Source of the DNA: an uncultured Collinsella sp.
GTDB lineage: Bacteria > Actinomycetota > Coriobacteriia > Coriobacteriales > Coriobacteriaceae
Assembly (NCBI GenBank): GCA_958436995.1
Contig: CAUBMI010000010.1
Location: 1-42,599 of the forward strand
Reading direction: 5' to 3'
DNA: 42,599 nucleotides
Part shown: positions 14,577 through 23,800 of the stretch, piece after piece
How positions within the stretch are numbered: the first letter of the stretch is position 1
Layout: each line of letters begins with the position of its first letter
Translations under genes and position numbers: made by a program
The notes under the pieces: model-generated
What the model was told of the DNA's origin: nothing
The model's input: only the letters and a program-made list of their open reading frames with translations
The model's database searches: none

Positions 14577-16817
14577 TTAGTCAAACAAACTCGGCATGTC
14601 ATTTTCCTTCATGAGGGCGCCGGCGGAGGGCAGGCTCTGCGCGGTGAACTTCTCGGCCGAGACGCCGGCGCCAAGGATTTCCTCGGTCGTGCCGACGGTG
14701 GTGACCGAGCGGCCCTTCTTGGCCGTAAAGGCCTGGACGCCCTGCGTGTTGGTGGTCGTCTTGGTCTTGAGCAGCGACGTGTTGAAGTTCATCAGGCGGT
14801 AGTCGCTCGAGACCAGCGCGAGGTCGCGGTCCTCCTTGAGCACCTGCGCATACAGCAGCTTGCTGCCGCCGTAGATGGCGTTCTTAAGGCGCTTGCGGTT
14901 GGTCTTGGTAGCGTATCCAGAAAGCGCGACACGCACCACGCGGCCGTTCTCAAAGACGAACAGCACGTCGGCCTTGTAGTCCTCGGGGTCGATGACCCAG
15001 ATGACGCTCTCGTCGGGTTCCATCTCGAGATCGGTCGGAAGGTACGAGCCCAGCTGGGCCGACTTGGTATCCTCAAACGCCGCGACCTTGCACTTGTACA
15101 CCTGGCTCTTGTTGGTAAAGACCAGCAGCTCGTGCGTGTTGGAGGACGGGAACTCGATAAAGGGTTTGTCGCCGTCCTTGTACTTGAGCGTGGTCGCCTT
15201 CTTGAGTACGCGGTCCGTCATCTTCTTGAGGTAGCCATCGCGCGAAAGCATGATGGTAACCGGGTACTCCTCGACCTCGGGCTCCAAGCTTACCTCGATA
15301 ACCTCATGGGGCTCGATCCTGCCCGTGCGGCGCGGCATCACGTACTTCTTGTTAACCGCGGCCAGCTCGTCGCTGATGACCTTCTTGATGTTGTCCTCGC
15401 TCGAGAGGATCTCCTCGAGTTCGGCGATCTCACCCTCGAGCTTGGCGATGTCCTTGGTGCGGTTGAGGATGTACTCCTCGTTGATGTTGCGGAGCTTGAG
15501 CTCGGCGACAAATTCGGCCTGGGTCTCGTCGATGTCGAAACCCTTCATAAGGTTGGGTACAACCTCTGCCTCGAGCTTAGTGCCGCGGATGATGGCGATG
15601 GCCTTGTCGATGTCGAGCAGAATTGCCTCAAGGCCGTGCAGCAGGTGCAGACGCTCGGACTTTTTGCCCAGGTCAAAGTTAATGCGGCGACGCGTGGACT
15701 CAATACGCCACTTGACCCACTCGTGCAGGATCTGGCGCACGCCCATAACACGGGGATAGCCGTCGACGAGCACGTTGAAGTTGCACGAGAACGAATCCTG
15801 CAGCGTGGTCGAGCGATAGAGCTTGGCCATGAGCTTGTCGGGGTCGACACCGCGCTTAAGGTCGATGGCGATACGCAGACCCGAAAGGTCGGTTTCATCG
15901 CGGATGTCTGCGATCTCCTTGACCTTGCCCTCCTTGGAGAGCTTGACGATGCGCTCGATGATGACATCGGTCTTGGTGGTGTAGGGGATCTCGTAGACCT
16001 CGATGATGCGCTCTTCGGGAATCCAGCGCCAGCGGGAGCGAATCTGGAAGCTGCCCAGGCCGGTCTCGACGATCTTCTCCATCTCCTCGCGGCGGTAGAT
16101 AATCTCGCCGCCGGTCGAGAAGTCGGGCATGGGCATGTACTCGAGCAGGTCGCAGTCGGGATCCTGCAGGTAGTGCATCGTGGCGGTGCAGACCTCGTTG
16201 AGGTTGAAACCGCAGATGTCGGACGCCATGGCGACGCCGATGCCCTTATTGGCCGAGACAAGGATGTTGGGGAACGTGGTGGGCAGCAGGCGCGGCTCCT
16301 TCATGGCGCCGTCGTAGCTGTCGACGAAGTCGACCGGGTCCTTGTCGATGTCCTTGAAGATCTCGGCGCTGATGGGGGAGAGCTTGGCCTCGGTGTAACG
16401 CGAGGCGGCGTAGCTCAGGTCGCCCGAATAGTACTTGCCAAAGTTGCCCTTCGACTCCACGAAGGGGGCAAGCAGCGCTTCGTTGCCCGTCGCCAGGCGC
16501 ACCATCGTTTCGTAGATCGCGGCATCGCCGTGCGGGTTGAGCTTCATGGTCTGACCCACGATGTTGGCGCTCTTTTGGCGCTCGCCCTTGAGCAGGCCCA
16601 TCTTGTACATAGTGTAGAGCAGCTTGCGGTGCGAGGGCTTAAAGCCGTCGATCTCGGGGAATGCACGCGAGACGTTGACGCTCATAGCGTAGGGCATGTA
16701 GTTGACCTCGAGCGTCTGCGTAATCGGCTGGTCGGTGACCTCGGAGTGCAGGCCGATGACGTTCTCGGCGTTGACCCGCTTTTTCTTTGGCTGGTTCTTC
16801 GTCTTCTTCTTTGCCAC
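14577..16817 (-). CDS. parC: Type IIA topoisomerase A subunit, ParC-like
   Basis: A 746-residue breakage-reunion subunit. The active-site tyrosine is Y141 in AASRYTEAKLSP. The quinolone-determining region reads NPHGDAAIYETM: the residues equivalent to E. coli GyrA Ser83 and Asp87 are Ala99 and Glu103. The C-terminal part forms a beta-propeller-like region, but no GyrA box (QRRGGKG-type) is visible, only KKGRSV. It is therefore probably a topoisomerase IV-type decatenase rather than gyrase. The N-terminus is Lys-rich. The start is a GTG at 16817 with AAGAGG upstream. It follows the B subunit by 45 bp on the same strand, the usual parE-parC order. Confidence 0.9.
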   Translation of the reverse strand: MAKKKTKNQPKKKRVNAENVIGLHSEVTDQPITQTLEVNYMPYAMSVNVSRAFPEIDGFKPSHRKLLYTMYKMGLLKGERQKSANIVGQTMKLNPHGDAAIYETMVRLATGNEALLAPFVESKGNFGKYYSGDLSYAASRYTEAKLSPISAEIFKDIDKDPVDFVDSYDGAMKEPRLLPTTFPNILVSANKGIGVAMASDICGFNLNEVCTATMHYLQDPDCDLLEYMPMPDFSTGGEIIYRREEMEKIVETGLGSFQIRSRWRWIPEERIIEVYEIPYTTKTDVIIERIVKLSKEGKVKEIADIRDETDLSGLRIAIDLKRGVDPDKLMAKLYRSTTLQDSFSCNFNVLVDGYPRVMGVRQILHEWVKWRIESTRRRINFDLGKKSERLHLLHGLEAILLDIDKAIAIIRGTKLEAEVVPNLMKGFDIDETQAEFVAELKLRNINEEYILNRTKDIAKLEGEIAELEEILSSEDNIKKVISDELAAVNKKYVMPRRTGRIEPHEVIEVSLEPEVEEYPVTIMLSRDGYLKKMTDRVLKKATTLKYKDGDKPFIEFPSSNTHELLVFTNKSQVYKCKVAAFEDTKSAQLGSYLPTDLEMEPDESVIWVIDPEDYKADVLFVFENGRVVRVALSGYATKTNRKRLKNAIYGGSKLLYAQVLKEDRDLALVSSDYRLMNFNTSLLKTKTTTNTQGVQAFTAKKGRSVTTVGTTEEILGAGVSAEKFTAQSLPSAGALMKENDMPSLFD

Positions 16818-16862
16818 GATTTCCTCTTGAACTTCTTATAGGCCGTCGTTATCGATTTGCTG

Positions 16863-18860
16863 CTACTGCAGGTCCAGCTGGTCCAGGTATTCCTTGCCGT
16901 GCTCGGAGATATGGCGCTTGCGGCCCGCCTCGTCGTTGCCCAGCAAAAGGTTGAACATGGTTTCCATCTTGGTGACGTCCTCGGGCTCCACCTTGATCAG
17001 GCGGCGCGTCTCGGGATTCATAGTGGTGAGCCACATCATGTCCGGGTCGTTCTCACCAAGACCCTTGGAGCGGTTGATAGAGCACTTCTGGTCGCCGATT
17101 TCTTTGAGGATGCCGTTTTTCTCGAGCTCGGTGTAGGCAAAGTAGGTCTTCTCTTTGCAGTTGATCTCGTAGAGCGGCGATTCGGCGATATACACATAAC
17201 CTTCGTCGATAAGCGTGGGCACCAGGCGGTAGAGCATGGTGAGCACGAGCGTGCGGATGTGATAACCGTCGACGTCGGCGTCCGTACAGATGATGACCTT
17301 GTTCCAGTTGAGGTTGTCCAGGTCGAAGGCACCAAGGTTCTTGATGCGCTTGTCCTTGATCTCCACACCGCAGCCCAGCACGCGCATAAGGTCCATGATG
17401 ATGTCGGACTTAAAGATGCGCGGGTAGTCCTCTTTCAGACAGTTGAGGATCTTGCCTCGGACGGGCATAACACCCTGGAACTCGGCATCGCGCGAGGTGC
17501 GGATGGCGCCTGCTGCCGAGTCGCCCTCTACGATGTAGATCTCGCGACGGCTCTTGTCCTTGGAGCGGCAGTCGATGAACTTCTGCACGCGGTTGGCCAT
17601 GTCGGTCTTCTGCTGCAGATTGGTCTTGATGCTCTGGCGCGTCTTCTCGGCGTTCTCGCGCGAGCGCTTGTTGATGAGCACCTGCTCCACGATCTTGTTG
17701 GCAGCGTCTTTGTTCTCGATCAAGTAGGTCGAGAAGCGCTCCTTAAAGAAGGCGGTCATGGCCTGCTGGATAAAGCGGTTATTGATAGCCTTCTTGGTCT
17801 GGTTTTCGTAGGACGTCTGGGTGGAGAAGCAGTTGGTCACCAGTACCAGGCAGTCCTGGACGTCTTGCCACTTAATGCCGGTCTCGTTTTTGTTGTACTT
17901 GCCCTGTTGCTTAATATAGGCATCGATGGCGCTGGTCAGAGCGCTGCGCGCGGCCTTCTCGGGCGAGCCGCCGTTCTCGAGCCACGATGAGTTGTGGTAA
18001 TACTCCTGCATCATGAAGGTGCGCGAGAAGCACATGCACGCGGTGATCTTTACGTTGTAGTCGGGCAGGTCCTCGCGATCGCGACCGCGGCGGTCGGCCT
18101 CGATAAAGAAGGGTTCGGTAAGGTAGTCGGTACCGACCTTCTCGAGCACGTAGTCCTCGATACCCTTGGGGTAGCAAAAATCCTCTTCGGAAAACTCGCC
18201 GTTGTCGTCCTCGATGCGCAGGCGGAAGGTCACGTTGGCGTTGACCACGGCCTGGCGGCGCATGGTCTCGCGATACCAGTCGTGGGGAATGCTAATCGAG
18301 GTAAAGACCTCAAGATCGGGGCGCCACTTGATGGTGGTGCCGGTGCGGTTCTCGTCGCTGGGCTCAATCTCGAGTGCCTTCTTCTTGGCGCCGACGACCT
18401 TGCCTTTCTTAAAGTGCAGGGAGTACTTGTTGCCGTCGCGCCAGACGGTGACGTCCATGTACTCGGAAGCGTACTGGGTCGCGCACGAGCCCAGGCCGTT
18501 GGTGCCGAGCGAGAAGTCGTAGTCGCCGCCCTGGTTGTTGTTGTACTTGCCGCCGGCGTAGAGCTCGCAGAAGACGAGCTCCCAGTTAAAGCGCTTCTCG
18601 GAAGGGTTCCAGTCGAGCGGGCAGCCACGGCCATTGTCCTCTACCTGAATAGAGCCATCGCGAAAGGCGGTGAGGGTGATGAGCTTGCCGTAGCCCTGGC
18701 GCGCCTCGTCAACGGCGTTGGACAGGATCTCGAAGGCGGCATGCGCGCAACCGTCGAGTCCGTCCGAGCCAAAGATGACGGCGGGGCGCAGGCGTACGCG
18801 CTCCTCGTCCTTGAGCTGGCGGATACTGTCGTTACCATAGTTTGCGGTGTTTTTTGCCAT
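16863..18860 (-). CDS. parE: Type IIA topoisomerase B subunit, ParE-like
   Basis: A 665-residue ATPase subunit. GHKL motifs are visible: FEILSNAVDEA (N-box), VEDNGRGCPLDW (G1) and LGTNGLGS. The TOPRIM domain has IYIVEGDSAAG and CTDADVDGYHIRTL, supplying the metal-binding Glu and DxD residues. Its length is typical for ParE and short for enterobacterial GyrB. The ATG at 18860 opens MAKNTANYG. GGAG lies 16 nt upstream, slightly far; an in-frame ATG at 18896 has no ribosome site. It makes an operon with parC downstream. It probably unlinks daughter chromosomes as a heterotetramer with ParC. Confidence 0.9.
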   Translation of the reverse strand: MAKNTANYGNDSIRQLKDEERVRLRPAVIFGSDGLDGCAHAAFEILSNAVDEARQGYGKLITLTAFRDGSIQVEDNGRGCPLDWNPSEKRFNWELVFCELYAGGKYNNNQGGDYDFSLGTNGLGSCATQYASEYMDVTVWRDGNKYSLHFKKGKVVGAKKKALEIEPSDENRTGTTIKWRPDLEVFTSISIPHDWYRETMRRQAVVNANVTFRLRIEDDNGEFSEEDFCYPKGIEDYVLEKVGTDYLTEPFFIEADRRGRDREDLPDYNVKITACMCFSRTFMMQEYYHNSSWLENGGSPEKAARSALTSAIDAYIKQQGKYNKNETGIKWQDVQDCLVLVTNCFSTQTSYENQTKKAINNRFIQQAMTAFFKERFSTYLIENKDAANKIVEQVLINKRSRENAEKTRQSIKTNLQQKTDMANRVQKFIDCRSKDKSRREIYIVEGDSAAGAIRTSRDAEFQGVMPVRGKILNCLKEDYPRIFKSDIIMDLMRVLGCGVEIKDKRIKNLGAFDLDNLNWNKVIICTDADVDGYHIRTLVLTMLYRLVPTLIDEGYVYIAESPLYEINCKEKTYFAYTELEKNGILKEIGDQKCSINRSKGLGENDPDMMWLTTMNPETRRLIKVEPEDVTKMETMFNLLLGNDEAGRKRHISEHGKEYLDQLDLQ

Positions 18861-18914
18861 ACTCGCTCTCTCGGTGCTCCTTTGCTGCGTTTTAGTCATA
18901 TAGATAGTCAAGGT

Positions 18915-18943
18915 AGCATAGCCCAGGCCTTGGGCGATTCCAA
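18915..18943 (-). promoter_or_regulatory. Candidate promoter of the parE-parC operon
   Basis: TTGGAA (18943-18938), a 17-bp spacer and TATGCT (18920-18915) on the minus strand give a plausible start near 18908. The spacer contains a GCCCA/TGGGC inverted repeat of 15 bp overall, which could be an operator. Confidence 0.45.
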
Positions 18944-19012
18944 CCAACACGAATTCCATCGAACAATAGTTCGATTAGATAATGGATGCTTGGGATGCGG
19001 GTGGGGTCTGTC

Positions 19013-20395
19013 CTATTCAAACATCTGCGGCAGGTCGATGAAGACGGTTCGATCGCTTTCGTCAGCTTCGAAGCCCGAACGGGAGAAGAATCCGTAGCGA
19101 TGGCACTTGAGCCCCGTTGCCTCGACTTGGGTGATTTCCTCGTCGACCATTTTTTGCGTGACGGGGGATTTGCGGAACTTTGCTTCGTAGAATGCGTAGC
19201 CCTCGGGGTCTTGCGTTACCACATCGAATTCGCCGCTCGTTTTGTTTGCGGGATCGTCGTACCAGTACTTGCCTATGGCATCGAAAGCCGGTTCGATCTT
19301 GCCAGTCCTGTTTTGCCGTACGAGGTATTGACGGCAGATCTCCTCGAACATATGTGGAGTGTAGTTTTCCTCGAAGTCTTGGGAGACGTGACGATCATAG
19401 AAGACTTCCGGGTCGAGCAGCTGACGCGCAGAAGCATTGCGGAAGACGTAGCGATAGTAAAAGAGCGAAAGTGGGTCCACCACAAAGTAGCCAGACTTGC
19501 GCTTATTCGTAGGGTCGTTGATGGGTGCACGCTTTTGGACGATTTCGAGTGACATGAGCTTGTCGAGTACGTCTGCCATGGCCGGACCGCTCGAGACGTG
19601 CGACTGTGCCAGCACGTCCCCCCAACGGGAGTAACCTTGTGCGAGAGCCCCGAAAACTTCGTTGGCGTTGGTCATCTTCGAGATCTCGGCGTTGAGATAG
19701 GACGGTACTTCGCTTTCTAAGCGGGCGCCAGGTTCTGTGACGAGCTCGATGATATTGTCGCGTACGCTTTGGGACTGATCGATGAGGCGATTGTAAAAGG
19801 GGATGCCGCCAAAAACGCTATAGAGCCGCACCTTGTCCTCGGGTGAGAACGCGGGATAGAACTTTGCAGCGTCAAAGTAATCCATGGGCTTAAGCTCAAG
19901 CGCGAGATCAATTCGCCCGTAGAGGGGGCTTTCATGCTCGATGAGAGATTTCATAATCTCAACATAGGAGCCGCACAGGACAATGTTTAAACGTGAGTCT
20001 TCCCTGTGAGCGTCGATTGAGGTCTGGAGAATGCTGTCTAAGCCTTTAACCGCATCTCTCAAGTAGGGGTATTCGTCGAGAACGAGGGTAATGTTCTTGT
20101 CTTTGGCTTGGGCAAACAGAAATTCGATGAGCTCGCGGATGCCCGTGAAGGCGAGCGGAGGAAAGCTTAGCGCTTCAGCAGCAAGGGCGGACAGACTCTC
20201 GAGGTTGTCTGCCTCGGAGGTTTGGCGGCACTCGTAATAGATCGTTGCGACGTCCGATAAATCGGTTAGCGCCTGCTTGATGAGCTCACTTTTGCCGACG
20301 CGACGCCTTCCGTAAATGAGAACATTGCGCTGCTCGGGCGCATTGAGTGTTTTCTTAATACGGGCGAGTTCAAGCTCCCTGCCAATGAATTCCAC
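19013..20395 (-). CDS. AAA-family ATPase with DUF234 domain
   Basis: A 460-residue archaeal-type ATPase. Walker A is GRRRVGKSE (29-37) and Walker B ITLVLDEYPYL with D107-E108. LCGSYVEIM gives the sensor-1 strand. A winged-helix-like middle (about 250-300) precedes a DUF234 C-terminus with the nuclease-like signature GEFDVV and FYEAKFR (about 400-420). The function of this family is unknown. The start is GTG at 20395; its AAGGA ribosome site lies inside the spacer of an operator-like dyad, so a protein bound there would also mask the start. It is unlike the DUF4143 ATPase at 13188 in sequence although similar in architecture. Confidence 0.85.
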   Translation of the reverse strand: MEFIGRELELARIKKTLNAPEQRNVLIYGRRRVGKSELIKQALTDLSDVATIYYECRQTSEADNLESLSALAAEALSFPPLAFTGIRELIEFLFAQAKDKNITLVLDEYPYLRDAVKGLDSILQTSIDAHREDSRLNIVLCGSYVEIMKSLIEHESPLYGRIDLALELKPMDYFDAAKFYPAFSPEDKVRLYSVFGGIPFYNRLIDQSQSVRDNIIELVTEPGARLESEVPSYLNAEISKMTNANEVFGALAQGYSRWGDVLAQSHVSSGPAMADVLDKLMSLEIVQKRAPINDPTNKRKSGYFVVDPLSLFYYRYVFRNASARQLLDPEVFYDRHVSQDFEENYTPHMFEEICRQYLVRQNRTGKIEPAFDAIGKYWYDDPANKTSGEFDVVTQDPEGYAFYEAKFRKSPVTQKMVDEEITQVEATGLKCHRYGFFSRSGFEADESDRTVFIDLPQMFE

Positions 20396-20397
20396 TT

Positions 20398-20499
20398 ACT
20401 CGGTTCCTTCCGACTCGGTTTTGTCCGAGTTAATTGTATCGCATGAACAAGTTTATGCTCGAGTTTACTCGGATAAAACCGAGTCGGTTCTGTCCGAGT
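20398..20499. promoter_or_regulatory. Two mirror-image double-operator arrays
   Basis: Array L (20398-20430) consists of ACTCGG-N6-CCGACT overlapping ACTCGG-N6-CCGAGT by three bases. Array R (20467-20499) is ACTCGG-N6-CCGAGT overlapping AGTCGG-N6-CCGAGT in the same way. R is the reverse complement layout of L, so the whole is a 33-bp inverted repeat around 36 bp of AT-rich DNA. The spacers differ (TTCCTT, TTTTGT, ATAAAA, TTCTGT) while the half-sites are kept. L abuts the GTG start of the DUF234 ATPase and includes its ribosome site. R lies 36 bp before the start of the small membrane protein. This looks like a four-site operator for a protein binding two dyads per array. Confidence 0.7.
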
Positions 20500-20534
20500 A
20501 AGTTTGAATAGCGAATCGAAATTGTTATGTCCAC

Positions 20535-20783
20535 ATGGCGATGGCGAACATGGTTTCCATAAGCGCCGCGTTCGCGCTTGTTATTGCCGCAATGCGCTGT
20601 GTCGCTGAGGCGCAGATCGTACTGCTCGAAAGCGTCTTTTGGTTGGCGAACCTGGCCACGGGCGTGTTCTGCGGTGCGACGATTTTCGCGGCCACGTTTG
20701 CTGTCCTGTGTGCAACGTTTTTCACGGCGAAAAGACGCCGCGCCAAGCTCGAGGCAGAACTCGACTCCTCAGACGACATCTAA
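20535..20783 (+). CDS. Small two-helix membrane protein, unknown function
   Basis: An 82-residue protein with two hydrophobic stretches (about residues 5-22 and 30-63), then a positively charged cytoplasmic-type tail (TAKRRRAKLEAELDSSDDI). There is no signal-peptide cleavage site and no recognised domain. No clear ribosome site precedes the ATG at 20535, and downstream in-frame ATG codons are possible. Support comes from composition and from a good terminator directly after the stop. It is divergent from the DUF234 ATPase across the double-operator region. Confidence 0.55.
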   Translation: MAMANMVSISAAFALVIAAMRCVAEAQIVLLESVFWLANLATGVFCGATIFAATFAVLCATFFTAKRRRAKLEAELDSSDDI

Positions 20784-20788
20784 TGCGC

Positions 20789-20826
20789 AATGGGCCGGCT
20801 CTGGGTATCCAGAACCAGCCCATTTT
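20789..20826 (+). terminator. Intrinsic terminator of the small membrane protein gene
   Basis: An imperfect long stem, ATGGGC-C-GG-C-TCTGG with CCAGA-A-CC-A-GCCCAT, around a GTAT loop. It ends in TTTT and starts 6 bp after the stop codon. Confidence 0.75.
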
Positions 20827-20873
20827 GATGTTCGATTAGCCGAGTCGGCGCCTCTCACAAAAGTAAGTAGGAG

Positions 20874-23800
20874 CTAGCGAGGCCTATCCGAATTGACCTC
20901 ATTGGCGGTGTCGGTTTCGAGCGCCGTGCGGCGGGCGCTGTAGGCGACGAGGCCGGCGCCTGCCGCGGCGAGTGCTGCAGCGGCTGCCGTAAGGGGAGCG
21001 TTGACATCGCCCGTGCCCGCAAGTGCGCCCGCTTTTCCGGAGCGCTTGTTATTGTCGTGGTCCTTGCCACTGCCGGAGCTGCTTCCGCCGGAGCCGCCGC
21101 CCTCGTCAGTACCGCCGCCACTCGAGCCACCATCGCCGTCGACCGTCATCGGGGCGTCGTGAAGTCCTGTCGTATCCGCGCTGTCGCATACACCGACCTG
21201 AACTTCCGAGCGTTCGCATGCCGCGTCGGGCACATGAAGCTCGTGCAGTACGGCACCCAGCGCCGAGTTTGCGCCCGGTCGAATTTCCTCGAGCGTTACG
21301 GGATCGAGCGCCACCAGATTACGCGCCTTCGCATACAGCGTTACGCGTTTGCCCACTTCGTCGCTCCAACTCTCGGGGATGGCGAAGCTCATGCGGAACT
21401 GTGCCGTGCAACCCGGTGCCAGCACGGCGTTGCCGTTGTCGGCTACCAGCGGGTGCGTTGCAAAACGTGTGCCCAGCGTCTCGAGTGCGTACTTCACGTG
21501 TGCCATGTCGTTGGCCGAAGCGTCCTCGGCAAGCTCTGGATCGTAGATCGAAGCCATGCGTGCGTTCACTCCGAATCCGATGGATGCGCTGGAGAACGGC
21601 TGACTGGAGCCCTCTCGGTACAGATCGATCGTGCCGGCGGTCAGCAAGGTGTTGCCGTCGTTTCGCACCGTGACCATGAAGGATTCGCCTGCTGCTCCGG
21701 GTACCACCGCGCCCGAGGTAGCGACCGCGCCCGTCGGAGTGGCACACGCCACCAAGGGCACTTCGATGCCGTGCAGCTCCGCCTTGCTCTGCTCGGCACT
21801 CACAATGTGCGTGGCGAGCGCGGAGAGCATGCCTCCCGACGTCAAAAATGTCGTTATCTGATCGACGGGATGGTCCAGCTCGCACATCACGAACGGCTCC
21901 GTGAACAGATCGCCTGCCAAGGTGCTGGCGAAGATGCGGAAGTGCTTGCCCATCACTGCTACCGGGTTGCCTTCTTCGTCGTAGGTTTGTCCCACCTTGC
22001 CATCGGTGTTCTCTACATAGAGCACGCACCTGCCGTTGTTGCTTACGCTAAACGATGCCGGGCCACAGCCTGCGGCACCCACGGGCTGCGTTGCAAATGC
22101 CGATGCGCCTCGCGTCCAAGTAATATGCTGCAGTTGTTCGTTGACGGTGGCCAAAAAGCCCGTGTGCTGCGGCCATGGCACCGCATGGGGCACCGCGGCG
22201 TCCGGCGGCATAACGCCCCAGCCCGCGATAGACTGGCCGATCACGGCGTACGATGCGCAGCCGCAACCGTTTGCGGTCTCGTACGTAACGGGCACCACCA
22301 TTTTGCCGTTGATATTCTCGGGCTCGCCCAGCTCGATACTCGACGGTGCCTGCGGAAAGCGAAGAACTTGGCGGAACGTCAGGCTGTCGCCCGAAACGTC
22401 CGACCACAGGGTAAAGCACTCCAGCGCAACCTCGGCCTCGCTGCCGAGCGCCTTTTCTGCGGTGGTTCCGCGGCGGTGGAGGTAGGCACCCGACAGGCGC
22501 CCGTCGACCAGCGTCTTGCCCACCGTGATACGCGGGCACTGCAGGCAATGGTAGCCATCCTCTTGCAGGCGGCCGCGCGAGATGCTGCGCCATGACGTAT
22601 GCGACACCACGCGGGTCTCGTCATTACTTATGCGCAGGCGCACGACGGACAGTATGCCGGCTGTGCTTGCCGTATCGAAAAGGGTGTTGTCGCCGTCGGG
22701 GCGCTCGCCCGAGACCAGCAGCACGTAGGCGTCCTGGTTTCCCCTCCCGTCCGTATATTCCACCACGTCGAAGTCGTAATCGTATATGCCGTCGCGCTCC
22801 ACGTCGCCCTCGCCAAACCCAAGGGGGAAGTCCACGGGCGTGGGGGCGGACCACGTGCCGTTTGCCCTTGTGTGCACCACCAGGCGCGAGCGGCCATTGT
22901 CGCCGTAGCACACCGAGGCGATACGGAACAGGCATTCTACGCCGGCAATCATTGCCAGCTTCATGTGGGCTTCGCTGAGCACGCCGGAAAACAGCACGTT
23001 GTCGCTCGAGGGTTTTATGCCGCCACGCTCGTCCTCCGACACGCCGGCAGAATTGGCGTTCGGGTCCGCAACGGCGTTCGTTGACTGACCGATGTAGGTG
23101 TACTCATACATCGGTGCGGCATTTTCGTCGTTCTCCATCAGCGCATGGACGAAATGTTCGACCTGTCCCGTGTCGTCGCTTTCTGCATCCGCCTCGAGCT
23201 CAATGCGCGTGACCGCTTGATCCCAATCGCGCACGACAGGCGCGACGTTTATCGCGGCGGCTGCAACCTCGGCGCGTGCGAGCAGCTCGGAATTGGTGAC
23301 GATGGTGGCCGACGCGATAAACTGCGGCACACCACCTGCCTCGGTGTTGCCGGGCGTGCCGAAGCAGGCATCCAGCGTGTAAGGCGTATCTCCACCCAAT
23401 GCCAGCTCAGAGCGTTGGGGCACATACCGGTCGTCATTGTTCACCGACATATTCCACGAATCGATGAGTGTGGGCCACGACCCCGACCAAGCCTTGGTGG
23501 TCCACTTGAACATTACGAACTGGAGTATCACATCGACATCGACGTCTGCACCCACGCGTAGCCGCGGAAGCTGGTGTCCATCTGCCTTCTCGTACCCAAT
23601 GAACAGCGTGAGGGATGCGGCACCGCGCACGGCAGACGAAGCGACGCCTGCAACGCCGGCTCCAAAGGTGACGGCAAGTCCGATCTGGATGGTGAACGAG
23701 CCCGACGTGTTGGAATAGTCGAGCGAAATGTTCTTGAAAAACGCCGCGCCGCTGCCGTGCGTGCGGGCACCCACAGCGAGCGCCAGCTTCGCCAGCACCC

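Noticed and set aside
15132..16841. 569-codon frame antisense to the parC-like gene
   Set aside because: A GC-rich antisense shadow of parC; no ribosome site and no domain.
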